Positions 50,895 to 60,118 of a stretch of 64,000 bases of DNA are shown here, in pieces (position 1 is the stretch's first letter; every line of letters starts with the position of its first letter). The stretch is from Halomarinibacterium sp041392205. GTDB taxonomy: Bacteria; Bacteroidota; Bacteroidia; Flavobacteriales; Flavobacteriaceae. Under the pieces are notes generated by a model, which searched no databases, was not told where the DNA came from, and worked only from the letters and a program-made list of their open reading frames with translations. Made by a program: the position numbers and the translations under genes. The stretch lies in assembly GCA_041392205.1 (NCBI GenBank), contig JAWKMO010000003.1, positions 1-64,000 of the forward strand. Direction: 5' to 3'.

Positions 50895-52765
50895 AAAAAA
50901 CCTATATCATTATGGGAGTGAGTGGCTCCGGAAAAACCACTATTGGAAAAGATTTAGCCAAAAAACTAGCTATTCCTTTTTATGATGCCGATGATTTTCA
51001 TTCAAAAGAAAATAAGGCTAAAATGGCTTCGGGCATTCCCTTAGTCGATACAGATAGAAAACCCTGGCTAGAAGTACTTCAAAAGGAAATGCATTCGTGG
51101 GAAAATGGCGGTGTTTTGGCTTGTTCTGCTCTAAAGGAATCCTATCGCGCCCTACTTTCTGAAGGAAATACTATCCAATGGATTTACTTGGATGGTGATT
51201 TTGATACTATTTCCAAAAGAATGAAGAAACGCAATCATTTTATGAAGCCCGAAATGCTCCAGTCCCAATTTGAAGCATTAGAGCCTCCCTCCTACGGAAT
51301 TCAGGTTTCAGTAAAAGATACTCCAGAAGATATTGTTTCTAGAATTATATTTAAATTACAAAAAATGAAACTTTCAGAATTTGGAATTATTGGAATGGGT
51401 GTTATGGGTCGTAGCTTGGCTAAAAACATACTTCGTAATGGCTATTCCCTTTCCGTTTATAATAGGGATACTGAAGCAGAAAAGAACATTATCCCTAACC
51501 TTCTTTCTGAAGTGCAAAATGAACAATTACATGGCTTTACAAGTCTTTCTCAATTTGTTGAATCCCTGGCAACACCCCGAAAAATAGTACTAATGATTCC
51601 TGCTGGAAACCCAGTAGATACATTGTTAAATGAGCTAACACCTCTGCTATCCAATAGGGATGTTATTATGGACGGAGGAAACTCTCACTACAAAGACACA
51701 CAACGAAGAGAAAAATATATAAAGGACAAAGGATTCCATTACTTAGGGATAGGTATTTCGGGAGGTGAAGAAGGGGCTTTACGTGGTCCTTCGATGATGG
51801 TGGGAGGTGATATAAATGCATACAATTTAGTTAAAGGAATACTTGAAGCTATTACTGCTAAAGATTTTAAAAATAATCCTTGTGTGTCTAATTTTGGCTC
51901 TAATGGTGCAGGTCATTTTATTAAAACCATCCATAACGGAATTGAATATGGAGAGATGCAATTAATAGCAGAAGTTTATTCTCTTTTAAAACCTACATTA
52001 AGCAATGATGAAATAGCAGAACTACTCACTCAATGGAATTGTAACGAAACGAAAAGCTTCCTCTTGGAAACGACCCTTTCCGTCCTTCAGAAAAAAGAAG
52101 ACAAAGAATCCCTTTTAGATAAAATATGGGATGTAGCTGCTAGTAAAGGTACAGGAACTTGGTCAAGCATTTCAGCTTTAGAAGAAGGCGTTCCTGCTAC
52201 GATACTATCGGCTGCTGTTATGGAAAGAGCTATTTCAAATAACAAAGCGTTGCGAAAAAGTCTTTCTGAAAAACTAGAGTACGAGTCCTTTGCTGCCACA
52301 ATAGCTACCGAAAAGCTTAAAAGTGCTTACCAATTTGCCAGAATATTGAATCATCAACAAGGGTTACAATTAATCGAAACCACCTCAAATACAGAAGGCT
52401 GGAATGTTGATTTAAGTGAAGTAGTTCGTGTTTGGACAAATGGCTGTATTTTGAAATCTCAATTACTAGAAATCATACATCCACTATTAGAGAACCATTC
52501 AAACCTTTTAGAAGCTACTAGCATTCAAAGTGTTTTAAAAGAAAGTGAAAATGATGTTTCAGATATTCTTGTTTGGGGCATGCAACAGCGCAATGCCCTA
52601 CCCTGTTTATCAGCTTCCCTGAATTACTGGTACGGGATTACAACAAATAATTCTGCCGCTAATCTCATTCAAGCGCAACGGGATGCCTTTGGAGCACATA
52701 CCTATAAGCGAATAGACAAACCAAAAGATCAATCTTTTACAACTAACTGGAAATTAAATGGATAG
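50891..52765 (+). CDS. Gluconokinase / 6-phosphogluconate dehydrogenase fusion
   Basis: A 624-aa bifunctional enzyme. Residues 1-158 are a complete gluconokinase: P-loop G9-V-S-G-S-G-K-T-T17, DADDFHSKENKAKM and LACSALKESYR. From M159 (KLSEFGIIGMGVMGRSLAKN, nucleotide-binding motif) to 624 is a full-length decarboxylating 6-phosphogluconate dehydrogenase: GGEEGALRGPSMMVGG, FIKTIHNGIEYGEMQLIAE and a C-terminal substrate-binding tail (GAHTYKRID). Each half has its normal length and there is no linker, so the two units look joined by loss of a stop codon. The protein converts gluconate to 6-phosphogluconate and then to ribulose-5-phosphate plus CO2. The start overlaps the lactonase stop; the permease gene overlaps its end by 8 nt. 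Confidence 0.92.
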   Translation: MKKTYIIMGVSGSGKTTIGKDLAKKLAIPFYDADDFHSKENKAKMASGIPLVDTDRKPWLEVLQKEMHSWENGGVLACSALKESYRALLSEGNTIQWIYLDGDFDTISKRMKKRNHFMKPEMLQSQFEALEPPSYGIQVSVKDTPEDIVSRIIFKLQKMKLSEFGIIGMGVMGRSLAKNILRNGYSLSVYNRDTEAEKNIIPNLLSEVQNEQLHGFTSLSQFVESLATPRKIVLMIPAGNPVDTLLNELTPLLSNRDVIMDGGNSHYKDTQRREKYIKDKGFHYLGIGISGGEEGALRGPSMMVGGDINAYNLVKGILEAITAKDFKNNPCVSNFGSNGAGHFIKTIHNGIEYGEMQLIAEVYSLLKPTLSNDEIAELLTQWNCNETKSFLLETTLSVLQKKEDKESLLDKIWDVAASKGTGTWSSISALEEGVPATILSAAVMERAISNNKALRKSLSEKLEYESFAATIATEKLKSAYQFARILNHQQGLQLIETTSNTEGWNVDLSEVVRVWTNGCILKSQLLEIIHPLLENHSNLLEATSIQSVLKESENDVSDILVWGMQQRNALPCLSASLNYWYGITTNNSAANLIQAQRDAFGAHTYKRIDKPKDQSFTTNWKLNG

Positions 52766-54098
52766 CGCACTACTTATCGCCATATTTTGTGGTATCGTTG
52801 TATTACTATTTTTAATTCTAAAGCTTCGAATTCAAGCCTTTATTTCCTTATTGATTGCTAGCATTACAGTAGGTGTCATTGCTGGAATGGAACCCAAATA
52901 TATTATTGATACCATCCAAACAGGAATGGGAAATACCCTTGGTTTTGTTGCCGTCGTAGTAGGTTTAGGAGCTATGTTTGGAGCTATTTTAGAGCATTCT
53001 GGCGGTGCTGAAGCAGTAGCTTCCTTTTTGTTGCGTAAAACAAAAAATAAAGGCGCTACTTGGGCCTTAATGTTTACTGGGTTTTTTATAGCTATTCCTG
53101 TGTTTTTTGATGTAGCTTTTATCATTTTAGTACCATTAGTTTATTCCCTCCAACGAAAATCTAAAAAGTCGTTATTATTATACGGAATACCCCTTTTGGC
53201 AGGACTAGCCATTACACATGCCTTTATTCCTCCTACGCCAGGACCCGTAGCTGTGGCCGATATTTTGAAAGCCGATTTGGGTTGGGTGATTCTTTTTGGG
53301 TTCATCGTAGGAATCCCAACCGCTATTGTAAGTGGCCCAATCTTCGGAAAATATATTTCAAAAAAGATATTTATTGAAGCTCCTGCTGAAATTGCTGAAG
53401 CTACTACCGCAATAAAAAAACTTCCTTCGGTATATGTAATCTTAAGTATTATTGGACTTCCTATTCTTTTAATTGTAGGCAATACTCTTTTAGGCAGTCC
53501 TCTCGCTGAAGGATGGTTTTCAGACTCATTTGTTGAATGGATGAAAATGATAGGACATCCCTTTACCGCTCTAATTCTCGCTAATTTATTAGCTTGGTAC
53601 CTTTTGGGTGTTCGGAAAAAAGTAGCTAAAGAAACCTTATTAAAAATTACTACCCAATCCATGGCTCCTGCGGGAATAATTATTTTATTGACAGGTGCTG
53701 GAGGTGTGTTTAAGCAAATGCTTATTAATACGGGCAGCGGCGATATGTTGGCTCACTATTTTTCTGAAATGGGTTTAAGCACCTTATTTTTCGCTTTTAT
53801 CGTAGCGGCTTTAGTGCGCATTTTACAAGGGTCTGCCACAGTAGCTATGATTACCGCTGCGGGTGTTACGGCTCCCCTTTTATTATCAACTACAGGAGAA
53901 ATGGATAAGGCGCTTCTGGTTATTGCTATTGCTGCCGGGGCTTCAATACTATCTCACGTTAATGATAGTGGCTTCTGGTTAGTTAGCAAATACCTAGGGC
54001 TTACGGAAAAGCAAACGTTTAGAAGTTGGACCATGATGACGACAATATTAGCTTTAACAGGGTTTACAACCGTTTGGGTATTGAGTTTATTTATCTAG
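52758..54098 (+). CDS. Gluconate:H+ symporter (GntP/GntT family)
   Basis: A 446-aa inner-membrane permease of the GntP family: LVLKLRIQAFISLLIAS-type first helix, TGMGNTLGFVAVVVGLGAMFGAILEHSGGAE (re-entrant region) and AFIPPTPGPVAVADILKADLGWVILFG, the conserved Pro-rich motif. These carry gluconate or related sugar acids with protons. It is the third gene of the cassette (lactonase, kinase-dehydrogenase, permease), overlapping its upstream neighbour by 8 nt and converging (12 nt overlap) on the methyltransferase gene. Confidence 0.93.
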   Translation: MDSALLIAIFCGIVVLLFLILKLRIQAFISLLIASITVGVIAGMEPKYIIDTIQTGMGNTLGFVAVVVGLGAMFGAILEHSGGAEAVASFLLRKTKNKGATWALMFTGFFIAIPVFFDVAFIILVPLVYSLQRKSKKSLLLYGIPLLAGLAITHAFIPPTPGPVAVADILKADLGWVILFGFIVGIPTAIVSGPIFGKYISKKIFIEAPAEIAEATTAIKKLPSVYVILSIIGLPILLIVGNTLLGSPLAEGWFSDSFVEWMKMIGHPFTALILANLLAWYLLGVRKKVAKETLLKITTQSMAPAGIIILLTGAGGVFKQMLINTGSGDMLAHYFSEMGLSTLFFAFIVAALVRILQGSATVAMITAAGVTAPLLLSTTGEMDKALLVIAIAAGASILSHVNDSGFWLVSKYLGLTEKQTFRSWTMMTTILALTGFTTVWVLSLFI

Positions 54099-55310
54099 TT
54101 GATAATACCCACATTTTAAATACGCACCTTCCGGAAAGCCAATAGGATGATCGATGTCATGATGGGTTTTGTCTAATATCTTATATTTTCTACCAGAATC
54201 TTTTAACGCTTTTTCATTGGTAGCAAAAAAATCTTCTGAATTTACTCGGGAAGAACATGAAGCTAATACCAATAGCCCTTTTGGAGCCATTAATTGAACT
54301 CCCAAGGCAGCTAATTGGGCATACTTTTTTAAGGCTATGGTAACTTCTTTGGCACTTTTGGCAAAACTAGGCGGATCTATAACAACCACTTCATATAGTT
54401 TACCACTTTTAATAAGTTGTTGCATCACCATAAAGGCATCTCCTGTAAGGGTTTTATGGCTTCCAGTGTAAGCATTCCGTTTTCCATTATCTAAAGCTAA
54501 TTGCAGCGCTTGTTCACTGATGTCTAAACTCGTCACCTCTTTGGCACCATTTACCAATGCATGTACCGAAAACCCGCCAGCATAGGCAAATACATCTAAG
54601 ACGCTTTTTCCTTTGGAAAGTTCCCCTACGCTTTTTCGGTTATGACGATGATCTAGAAAATAACCCGTTTTATGCCCTTTAATTACATTAGCAGAAAATT
54701 GCACCCCGTGTTCTTTAAAGTAAATGGTTTCGTTTTCTAGCGTTCCGAAGACTACTGCTCCATCCTCAAACATTTTTCCTAGCGGTTCTTTTTGAAGATT
54801 TCTTCCCAAGCGCAATATAGCACAACTGCATTTTGAAACTTCTAAGAGTGTTTTTAAAATAGTCTCAAAATACGGCCACCAAATGGCTGAATAAATTTTT
54901 ACAACTAGAACATTGGCATATACATCGGCAATTAAACCGGGAAAACCATCATTTTCTCCAAAAAGCAAGCGATAACTGTTCGTATTGGTTTTTTGTAAGT
55001 CTTTCCGTAAAGAATATGCACGCTCTATCTTTTTTGAAAAGAAAGCCGAATCTAATTTAGCACCACTTCCAAAATGCAGCATTTTAATCCGTATCGGTGA
55101 ATAGGGATCAAACAACCCCACTCCTATGGGTTTGTTACCGTTATGACTAAAAATAATAGTGATATCACCTGCTTGTCCTTCTTTATTTATCTTTTCAATA
55201 CTCTCTGAAAATATCCATGGATGTTGCTTGCGAATACTCCGTTCTCCAGCAACAGTAAGTTTTATGGCGATGGTTTGTGTTTCCAATTGGGGAAATGTGT
55301 AGTTTGCCAT
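54087..55310 (-). CDS. Class I SAM-dependent rRNA methyltransferase (RlmI-like)
   Basis: A 407-aa methyltransferase. The N-terminal PUA domain (GERSIRKQHPWIFSESIEKI) is followed by a small linker domain and a Rossmann methyltransferase domain with KSVLDVFAYAGGFSVHALVNGAKEVTSLDIS (SAM-binding loop) and VVIDPPSFAKS and VLASCSSRV, the Asn/Pro-Pro and Cys motifs of the RlmI/RsmB-like class. It probably makes m5C in 23S rRNA. Its own unit; the upstream side borders a terminator. Confidence 0.92.
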   Translation of the reverse strand: MANYTFPQLETQTIAIKLTVAGERSIRKQHPWIFSESIEKINKEGQAGDITIIFSHNGNKPIGVGLFDPYSPIRIKMLHFGSGAKLDSAFFSKKIERAYSLRKDLQKTNTNSYRLLFGENDGFPGLIADVYANVLVVKIYSAIWWPYFETILKTLLEVSKCSCAILRLGRNLQKEPLGKMFEDGAVVFGTLENETIYFKEHGVQFSANVIKGHKTGYFLDHRHNRKSVGELSKGKSVLDVFAYAGGFSVHALVNGAKEVTSLDISEQALQLALDNGKRNAYTGSHKTLTGDAFMVMQQLIKSGKLYEVVVIDPPSFAKSAKEVTIALKKYAQLAALGVQLMAPKGLLVLASCSSRVNSEDFFATNEKALKDSGRKYKILDKTHHDIDHPIGFPEGAYLKCGYYQLDK

Positions 55311-55371
55311 GGGCTTAGTGCAGCTTAGTATTGTCTAAAGTCTTTTCAAAGGTAGTAAGACTTTTATAAAA

Positions 55372-55396
55372 AAAGCCGAAACTGGGTTTCGGCTTT
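55372..55396 (-). terminator. Terminator downstream of the OmpA lipoprotein gene
   Basis: AAAGCCGAAA and TTTCGGCTTT form a 10-bp stem with loop CTGGG. On the minus strand it is followed by a run of T, so it ends the OmpA gene that stops at 55418. Confidence 0.85.
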
Positions 55397-55417
55397 AAGT
55401 TATAGGGGGAGTTATCA

Positions 55418-56131
55418 TTAATTCCCATCGGCTTCTTTTTGAGCGTCTTCTTTCATTTTCTCGTTGGGTACAATCACAATGTTTACTCTACGATTTTGTG
55501 CTTTTCCTTCTTTTGTATCATTAGAGGCAATGGGAGAAGTCTCACCAAACCAGTTGGTGGTAAAACGTCCTGCGCTTAGGCCTTTTGCTCCCGTAAAATA
55601 ATTGGTCACCGCTTCAGCACGATTTTTTGATAAGGTCATGTTGTACTCTTCAGCACCATCACTATCGGTATGACCCACTACCAGTACATTGGTATCGGGA
55701 TACTCGACCAAAATGGATGCGAGTTTGTCTAAATTAACTTTGGAAGCTTCATTAATGTTGTATTTATTAGTATCAAAATACACTCCATTGTTTTCTCCAT
55801 CAAAAGTGATTACAATACCGTCATCAATTCTTTCCACTTCTGCTCCTGGGATTTCCGTTTCAATTTTTTTGGCTTGGTTATCCATTTTCTTTCCAATAAT
55901 AGCTCCTGCGGCACCCCCTACAACACCGCCAATTACTGCCCCTACTGCTCCATTTCCTCCTTTTCCAGCATTGTTACCAATAATAGCTCCCAAAATAGCT
56001 CCTCCAGCAGCTCCAATGACAGCTCCCTTTTGGGTGTTATTGGCATTTTTAGTGGCTTCGCAATTGGCAAAGGCCATAACTATTGTACACGCCAATGCAA
56101 AAATTCCTATTTGTCTGAGTTTAGTCTTCAT
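55418..56131 (-). CDS. OmpA-family protein with glycine-zipper segment
   Basis: A 237-aa protein. The signal MKTKLRQIGIFALACTIVMAFANC has a Cys at 24 that could be lipidated, though the residue before it (Asn) is atypical. Residues 35-80 form a Gly-zipper (GAVIGAAGGAILGAIIGNNAG, AVIGGVVGGAAGAIIGKKM), seen in membrane-inserting proteins. The C-terminal OmpA-like domain (about 115-230) has GVYFDTNKYNINEASKVNLDKL, VVGHTDSDGAEEYN and NRRVNIVIVP. It probably binds peptidoglycan from the outer membrane. The lipocalin-like gene lies upstream, 29 nt away, and may be cotranscribed. Confidence 0.88.
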   Translation of the reverse strand: MKTKLRQIGIFALACTIVMAFANCEATKNANNTQKGAVIGAAGGAILGAIIGNNAGKGGNGAVGAVIGGVVGGAAGAIIGKKMDNQAKKIETEIPGAEVERIDDGIVITFDGENNGVYFDTNKYNINEASKVNLDKLASILVEYPDTNVLVVGHTDSDGAEEYNMTLSKNRAEAVTNYFTGAKGLSAGRFTTNWFGETSPIASNDTKEGKAQNRRVNIVIVPNEKMKEDAQKEADGN

Positions 56132-56160
56132 ATAGTTTAGATTTTATTAAGTGTCTTATT

Positions 56161-56640
56161 TTATTCGCTAATTTTTGAAAATTTCATAGTGATGGTAAAG
56201 GGCTTTCCGTCAAGCGATACCGTTTGCTCCCACTTCATGGAAGAATCCGTTAACTGAACTAATTTTAAACGGAATCCTGTATTGTTTTCAGATTTTCTTT
56301 TTTCATCGGTAGGCTTTAATAAGAAATCATAGAGTCCAGTTTCTGCATTCATTTCCTGAATATCAAAAATGAAGTTTCGATCTCCACTAGGGCAATTTGA
56401 ATTATCTACCGTATAAACACCCGTATGGTTATTGGGTATAAAGCGCCAAGAACTTCCAGTGAAGCATTCTCGAGACGTATCGTTTAATAATTTTACCGTA
56501 AAGGTCCCTTTTTCACTATAGAAGATATCGTCCAACGACCAATACCCTTTTAATACTTTTTTGGATTCCTGTACGGTTTTTGGAGTCCCACAAGATAAAA
56601 CAAACACTGCGATAAGTGCCAGTAACGATAATTTTTTCAT
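56161..56640 (-). CDS. Lipocalin-like lipoprotein
   Basis: A 159-aa lipoprotein (MKKLSLLALIAVFVLSC, Cys at 17). The mature part has the lipocalin-like sequence KGYWSLDDIFYSEKGTFTVKLL, then CFTGSSWRFIPNNHTGVYTV and a series of strands to FTITMKFSKI, consistent with an eight-stranded ligand-binding barrel. Three Cys may form disulfides. It precedes the OmpA-family gene in many flavobacteria, which suggests a joint envelope role. Ligand unknown. Confidence 0.83.
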   Translation of the reverse strand: MKKLSLLALIAVFVLSCGTPKTVQESKKVLKGYWSLDDIFYSEKGTFTVKLLNDTSRECFTGSSWRFIPNNHTGVYTVDNSNCPSGDRNFIFDIQEMNAETGLYDFLLKPTDEKRKSENNTGFRLKLVQLTDSSMKWEQTVSLDGKPFTITMKFSKISE

Positions 56641-56707
56641 AATGAATTAGGTTGAGGTTATTAATACAATTCTAAAGGTACAAAAAATGTGTTATTCCTT
56701 TTTAATT

Positions 56708-58711
56708 TTAATACGCTATTAACGCTTCCAAGGCATTTTTAAATCGGCTATTGGCCAAGTACTGCTTTTCAAGATTGGCAGTAAATGGAATAGGGGTTTC
56801 TAAACTTGCTACTCTTTTTACAGGAGCATCCAAAAACTCAAAACAGTTTTCAGTAATCAATGCTGAGATATCTGATGCAATACCTCCAAACATAGAATCC
56901 TCTTGAAGAATAAGAGCTTTCCCAGTTTTTTTTACTGAAGCAATAATGGCTTCCGTATCTAGAGGTATTAAGGTGCGTAAATCGATAAGGTCTGCTGAAA
57001 CTTCCATTGCTGAAAGAACTTCTAAAGCCCAATGCACGCCTGCGCCATAGGTAATAATTGTAACGTCTTTTCCTTCTTTTAAAATACCTGCTTTCCCAAA
57101 CGGTAGCGTGTAATACGCTGTAGGAACTTCTTGTCTAATACTTCTATATAAGGCTTTGTGTTCAAAATACATCACAGGATTGGGATCTTCAATAGCCGTT
57201 GCCAACAATCCTTTGGCGTCTGCAGGAAAAGCAGGATATACTACTTTTAAACCCGGCGTGTGAGTAAACCAAGCTTCGTTGGTTTGACTATGAAAAGGTC
57301 CTGCACCCACACCGGCACCGCAAGGCATGCGTACCACCACATCGGCGGGTTGTGCCCAGCGATAGTGTGATTTTGCTAAATAGTTAACAATAGGATTAAA
57401 GCCCGAAGTAACAAAATCGGCGAACTGCATTTCCACCACGCTTTTAAATCCGTTAATGCTCAATCCCATGGCAGCAGATACAATGGCCGATTCACAAATG
57501 GGGGTATTACGCACCCGTTCTTTTCCGAAGGCCTCCACAAAGCCCTCTGTTATTTTAAAAACACCACCATATTCGGCAATATCTTGTCCCATAATAACAA
57601 GATTTTTATGACGCTCCATGGCTTGCTTTAAACCTTCCGAAACGGCATCTACAAAACGAAGCTCTTGAGTTTCATTATTTGGTTTGACTTCTTGATAATT
57701 ATACTCTTGAAACACATCATGTAATTCTTCACTTTCAGAAGAAATAATTTTTTCTTCAGCAAAGGCAATGTCTAGGTTTTCATTAATTTCTTGTAGTAAA
57801 GTGTCTCGCAATTGGAGCTCTTTTTCAGCTGTTAAAATCCCTTCGGTTTTTAAAAAAGCGGCATAATTTTCTAAAGGATCTTTGGCAGCCCAAGCATCCA
57901 TTAATTCTTGAGGAACATACTTTGTACCGCTCGCCTCTTCATGGCCTCGCATTCTAAAAGTTTTAAACTCCACAAAAACAGGCCGGGGGTTTTCTCGCAT
58001 ACTTTCGGTAATACGCTTTAGATTGGAGTACACCTCAAGAATGTTATTTCCATCGAGAATAAACGATTCCATTCCGTAGCCTTTAGCCCTATCTGCTAAG
58101 TGCTCACAGTTATATTGTTCATTTGTGGGGGTAGAGAGTCCGTATCCATTGTTTTCAATACAAAAAAGCACGGGTAAATTCCATACAGAAGCCACATTTA
58201 AGGCTTCGTGAATATCCCCTTCACTAGTCCCCCCTTCACCTGTAAACACAGCACAAATTTGACGATTGTTATGTAACAAATTCCCTAAGGCTATGCCATC
58301 GGCCACCCCAAATTGGGGGCCTAAATGAGATATCATTCCTACAATTTTAAACTCTTGTGTGCCAAAGTGAAAACTGCGATCCCGTCCTTTCGTAAAGCCA
58401 TTGGCTTTTCCTTGCCACTGTGAAAATAAACGATACAAAGGAATATCTCTTCCTGTAAATACCGCCAAATTGCGGTGCATAGGCAAAATGTATTCTTCTT
58501 TGTCAAGTACTGCAGTTACCCCCACTGAAATGGCTTCTTGCCCAATGCCACTAAACCATTTTGAAATTTTCCCTTGCCGTAATAAAATAAGCATTTTTTC
58601 CTCAATCATTCGAGGTTTAAGCATGCGCTCGTAAAGATGCAAAAGGGTTTCGTCTGCAATACCATCGCGTTGGTACTGAAAATGGATACTAGGAATAATT
58701 TCGGCGCTCAT
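56708..58711 (-). CDS. 2-oxoacid dehydrogenase E1, fused alpha and beta subunits
   Basis: A 667-aa thiamine-diphosphate E1 in one chain. The alpha half (about 1-335) has GQEAISVGVTAVLDKEEYILPMHRN, EGGTSEGDIHEALNVASVWNLPVLFCIENNGYGL (TPP/Mg binding) and MRGHEEASGTKY. The beta half (about 345-667) has MGQDIAEYGGVFKITEGFVEAFGKERVRNTPI, FADFVTSGFNPIVN, MPCGAGVGAGPFHSQTNEA and the C-terminal transketolase-type domain. It forms the decarboxylating part of a pyruvate or branched-chain 2-oxoacid complex; E2 and E3 are not here. Fused E1 of this kind is usual in Flavobacteriia. TACTTTTG on the minus strand (58738-58731) is a possible -7 box. Confidence 0.93.
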   Translation of the reverse strand: MSAEIIPSIHFQYQRDGIADETLLHLYERMLKPRMIEEKMLILLRQGKISKWFSGIGQEAISVGVTAVLDKEEYILPMHRNLAVFTGRDIPLYRLFSQWQGKANGFTKGRDRSFHFGTQEFKIVGMISHLGPQFGVADGIALGNLLHNNRQICAVFTGEGGTSEGDIHEALNVASVWNLPVLFCIENNGYGLSTPTNEQYNCEHLADRAKGYGMESFILDGNNILEVYSNLKRITESMRENPRPVFVEFKTFRMRGHEEASGTKYVPQELMDAWAAKDPLENYAAFLKTEGILTAEKELQLRDTLLQEINENLDIAFAEEKIISSESEELHDVFQEYNYQEVKPNNETQELRFVDAVSEGLKQAMERHKNLVIMGQDIAEYGGVFKITEGFVEAFGKERVRNTPICESAIVSAAMGLSINGFKSVVEMQFADFVTSGFNPIVNYLAKSHYRWAQPADVVVRMPCGAGVGAGPFHSQTNEAWFTHTPGLKVVYPAFPADAKGLLATAIEDPNPVMYFEHKALYRSIRQEVPTAYYTLPFGKAGILKEGKDVTIITYGAGVHWALEVLSAMEVSADLIDLRTLIPLDTEAIIASVKKTGKALILQEDSMFGGIASDISALITENCFEFLDAPVKRVASLETPIPFTANLEKQYLANSRFKNALEALIAY

Positions 58712-58834
58712 AACTGCAATTTGAATCCCTCAAAAGTAGAAAAATTATTACGCATGAAAAGTGGTTTTTATCCTTTTTTTCCTTCGAAAATAGGAGCAAT
58801 ATTTGGTATCTTTGTATGGTATAAAAATGTTACC

Positions 58835-59785
58835 ATGAATACTATCCCTAGTGTAAATTTAGCCGACTTCCTTTCGGAAGACCCCATTAGAAAAGAGAAA
58901 TTTGTTCAAGAAATAGGAAAAGCCTATGAAGATATTGGTTTTGTTTCTTTAAAAAATCATTTTTTAAGTGACAAATTAGTGGCGGCCCTTTATAAAGAAG
59001 TGAAAGATTTTTTTGCACTTCCTTTAGAAACCAAGTCAAAATATGAAATTGAAGGATTGGGAGGCCAAAGAGGCTATGTATCTTTTGGTAAAGAACACGC
59101 CAAAGGTAAGAAAGAAGGCGATTTAAAAGAGTTTTGGCACTTTGGGCAAGAACCTACTGCCGATGCCAATTTACCCGATACCTATCCCGATAATGTAACT
59201 GTTACTGAGCTTCCTAATTTTAATAAAATTGGCATGGAAGCCTATAGAATGCTTGAAAAAACAGGGATTTACGTACTTCGTGCGTTAGCCCTTTACATTG
59301 GGTTGGATGAATATTATTTTGACCATTGGGCAACGAATGGAAATAGTATTTTACGTCCCATCCATTATCCTCCCATAACCGATGAACCTAAAGGTGCTGT
59401 AAGAGCTGGGGCGCATGGCGACATCAACCTTATTACCCTTTTAATGGGAGCTTCTACAGGAGGGTTGCAAGTATTGCGCCATGATGGCCAATGGATAGAT
59501 GCTATTCCAGAAGAAGACGAGCTGGTGATTAATGTTGGTGATATGCTAGAAAGGCATACCAATAACAAGCTTCGATCGACCATCCATCGTGTCGTAAATC
59601 CGCCCCGTGAACAATGGGGAACCCCACGGTATTCCATTCCTTTTTTTATGCACCCAAGAAGTGATATGAAATTGAATTGTTTGGATGAATGCATTGATGA
59701 AAAGCACCCCAAAGCCTTTGACGATATTACTGCAGGCGAATTTTTACACCAGCGTTTGGTCGAAATAGGACTCATTAAAAAGTAG
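58835..59785 (+). CDS. 2-oxoglutarate/Fe(II)-dependent (isopenicillin N synthase-like) oxygenase
   Basis: A 316-aa enzyme starting MNTIPSVNLADFLSEDP at the ATG at 58835, rather than at the far-upstream start of the open frame (58637), which would read through unrelated sequence. Iron ligands are visible: H and D in AHGDINLITLL, the distal H in RSTIHRVVNPP, and the RxS motif in PRYSIPFF that binds 2-oxoglutarate. Substrate unknown; many members hydroxylate small metabolites. TATCTTTG lies 20 nt upstream. It starts an operon with SUI1, a nucleoside phosphorylase, a small membrane protein and a solute-binding protein. Confidence 0.88.
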   Translation: MNTIPSVNLADFLSEDPIRKEKFVQEIGKAYEDIGFVSLKNHFLSDKLVAALYKEVKDFFALPLETKSKYEIEGLGGQRGYVSFGKEHAKGKKEGDLKEFWHFGQEPTADANLPDTYPDNVTVTELPNFNKIGMEAYRMLEKTGIYVLRALALYIGLDEYYFDHWATNGNSILRPIHYPPITDEPKGAVRAGAHGDINLITLLMGASTGGLQVLRHDGQWIDAIPEEDELVINVGDMLERHTNNKLRSTIHRVVNPPREQWGTPRYSIPFFMHPRSDMKLNCLDECIDEKHPKAFDDITAGEFLHQRLVEIGLIKK

Positions 59786-59788
59786 GTT

Positions 59789-60118
59789 TTGGATTTACAA
59801 GAGCAGCTTAAAAATTTATTTCCAGATCACGTTCCTTCAGAAAATACTGAAGAAAAAGAAACCCGTGGTTCTATTTGGTTGCAAGACGAACCCCTTATTT
59901 GTAAATATGAAAAACGCAAAGGCAAACCCATCACTATTATAGAGGGATATACTGGAGCCGATGATGATTTTAAACAACTTGCCAAAGAAATAAAACAGTT
60001 GTTAAGTGTAGGCGGAAGTTTTAAAAATGAACAAATTATTATTCAAGGGGATTATCGAGATAAAATCATGAAATTTCTTCAGGAAAAAGGATTTAAAACA
60101 AAACGTGTAGGAGGATGA
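59789..60118 (+). CDS. SUI1-family translation factor (YciH-like)
   Basis: A 109-aa protein whose last 75 residues form the SUI1 domain of the eIF1/YciH group: KRKGKPITIIEGYTGADDDFKQLAKEIKQLLSVGGSFKNEQIIIQGDYRDKI. The N-terminus is variable (MDLQEQLKNLFPDHVPSE). The only start that keeps this N-terminus is a TTG at 59789, 3 nt after the oxygenase stop; no in-frame ATG precedes the domain. It probably modulates start-codon fidelity, as YciH is proposed to. It overlaps the next gene by 4 nt (ATGA). Confidence 0.88.
   Translation: MDLQEQLKNLFPDHVPSENTEEKETRGSIWLQDEPLICKYEKRKGKPITIIEGYTGADDDFKQLAKEIKQLLSVGGSFKNEQIIIQGDYRDKIMKFLQEKGFKTKRVGG

Noticed and set aside
58637..58834. 66-residue N-terminal extension of the oxygenase
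   Set aside because: It overlaps the divergent E1 gene and its promoter region, and its content is unrelated to the fold.
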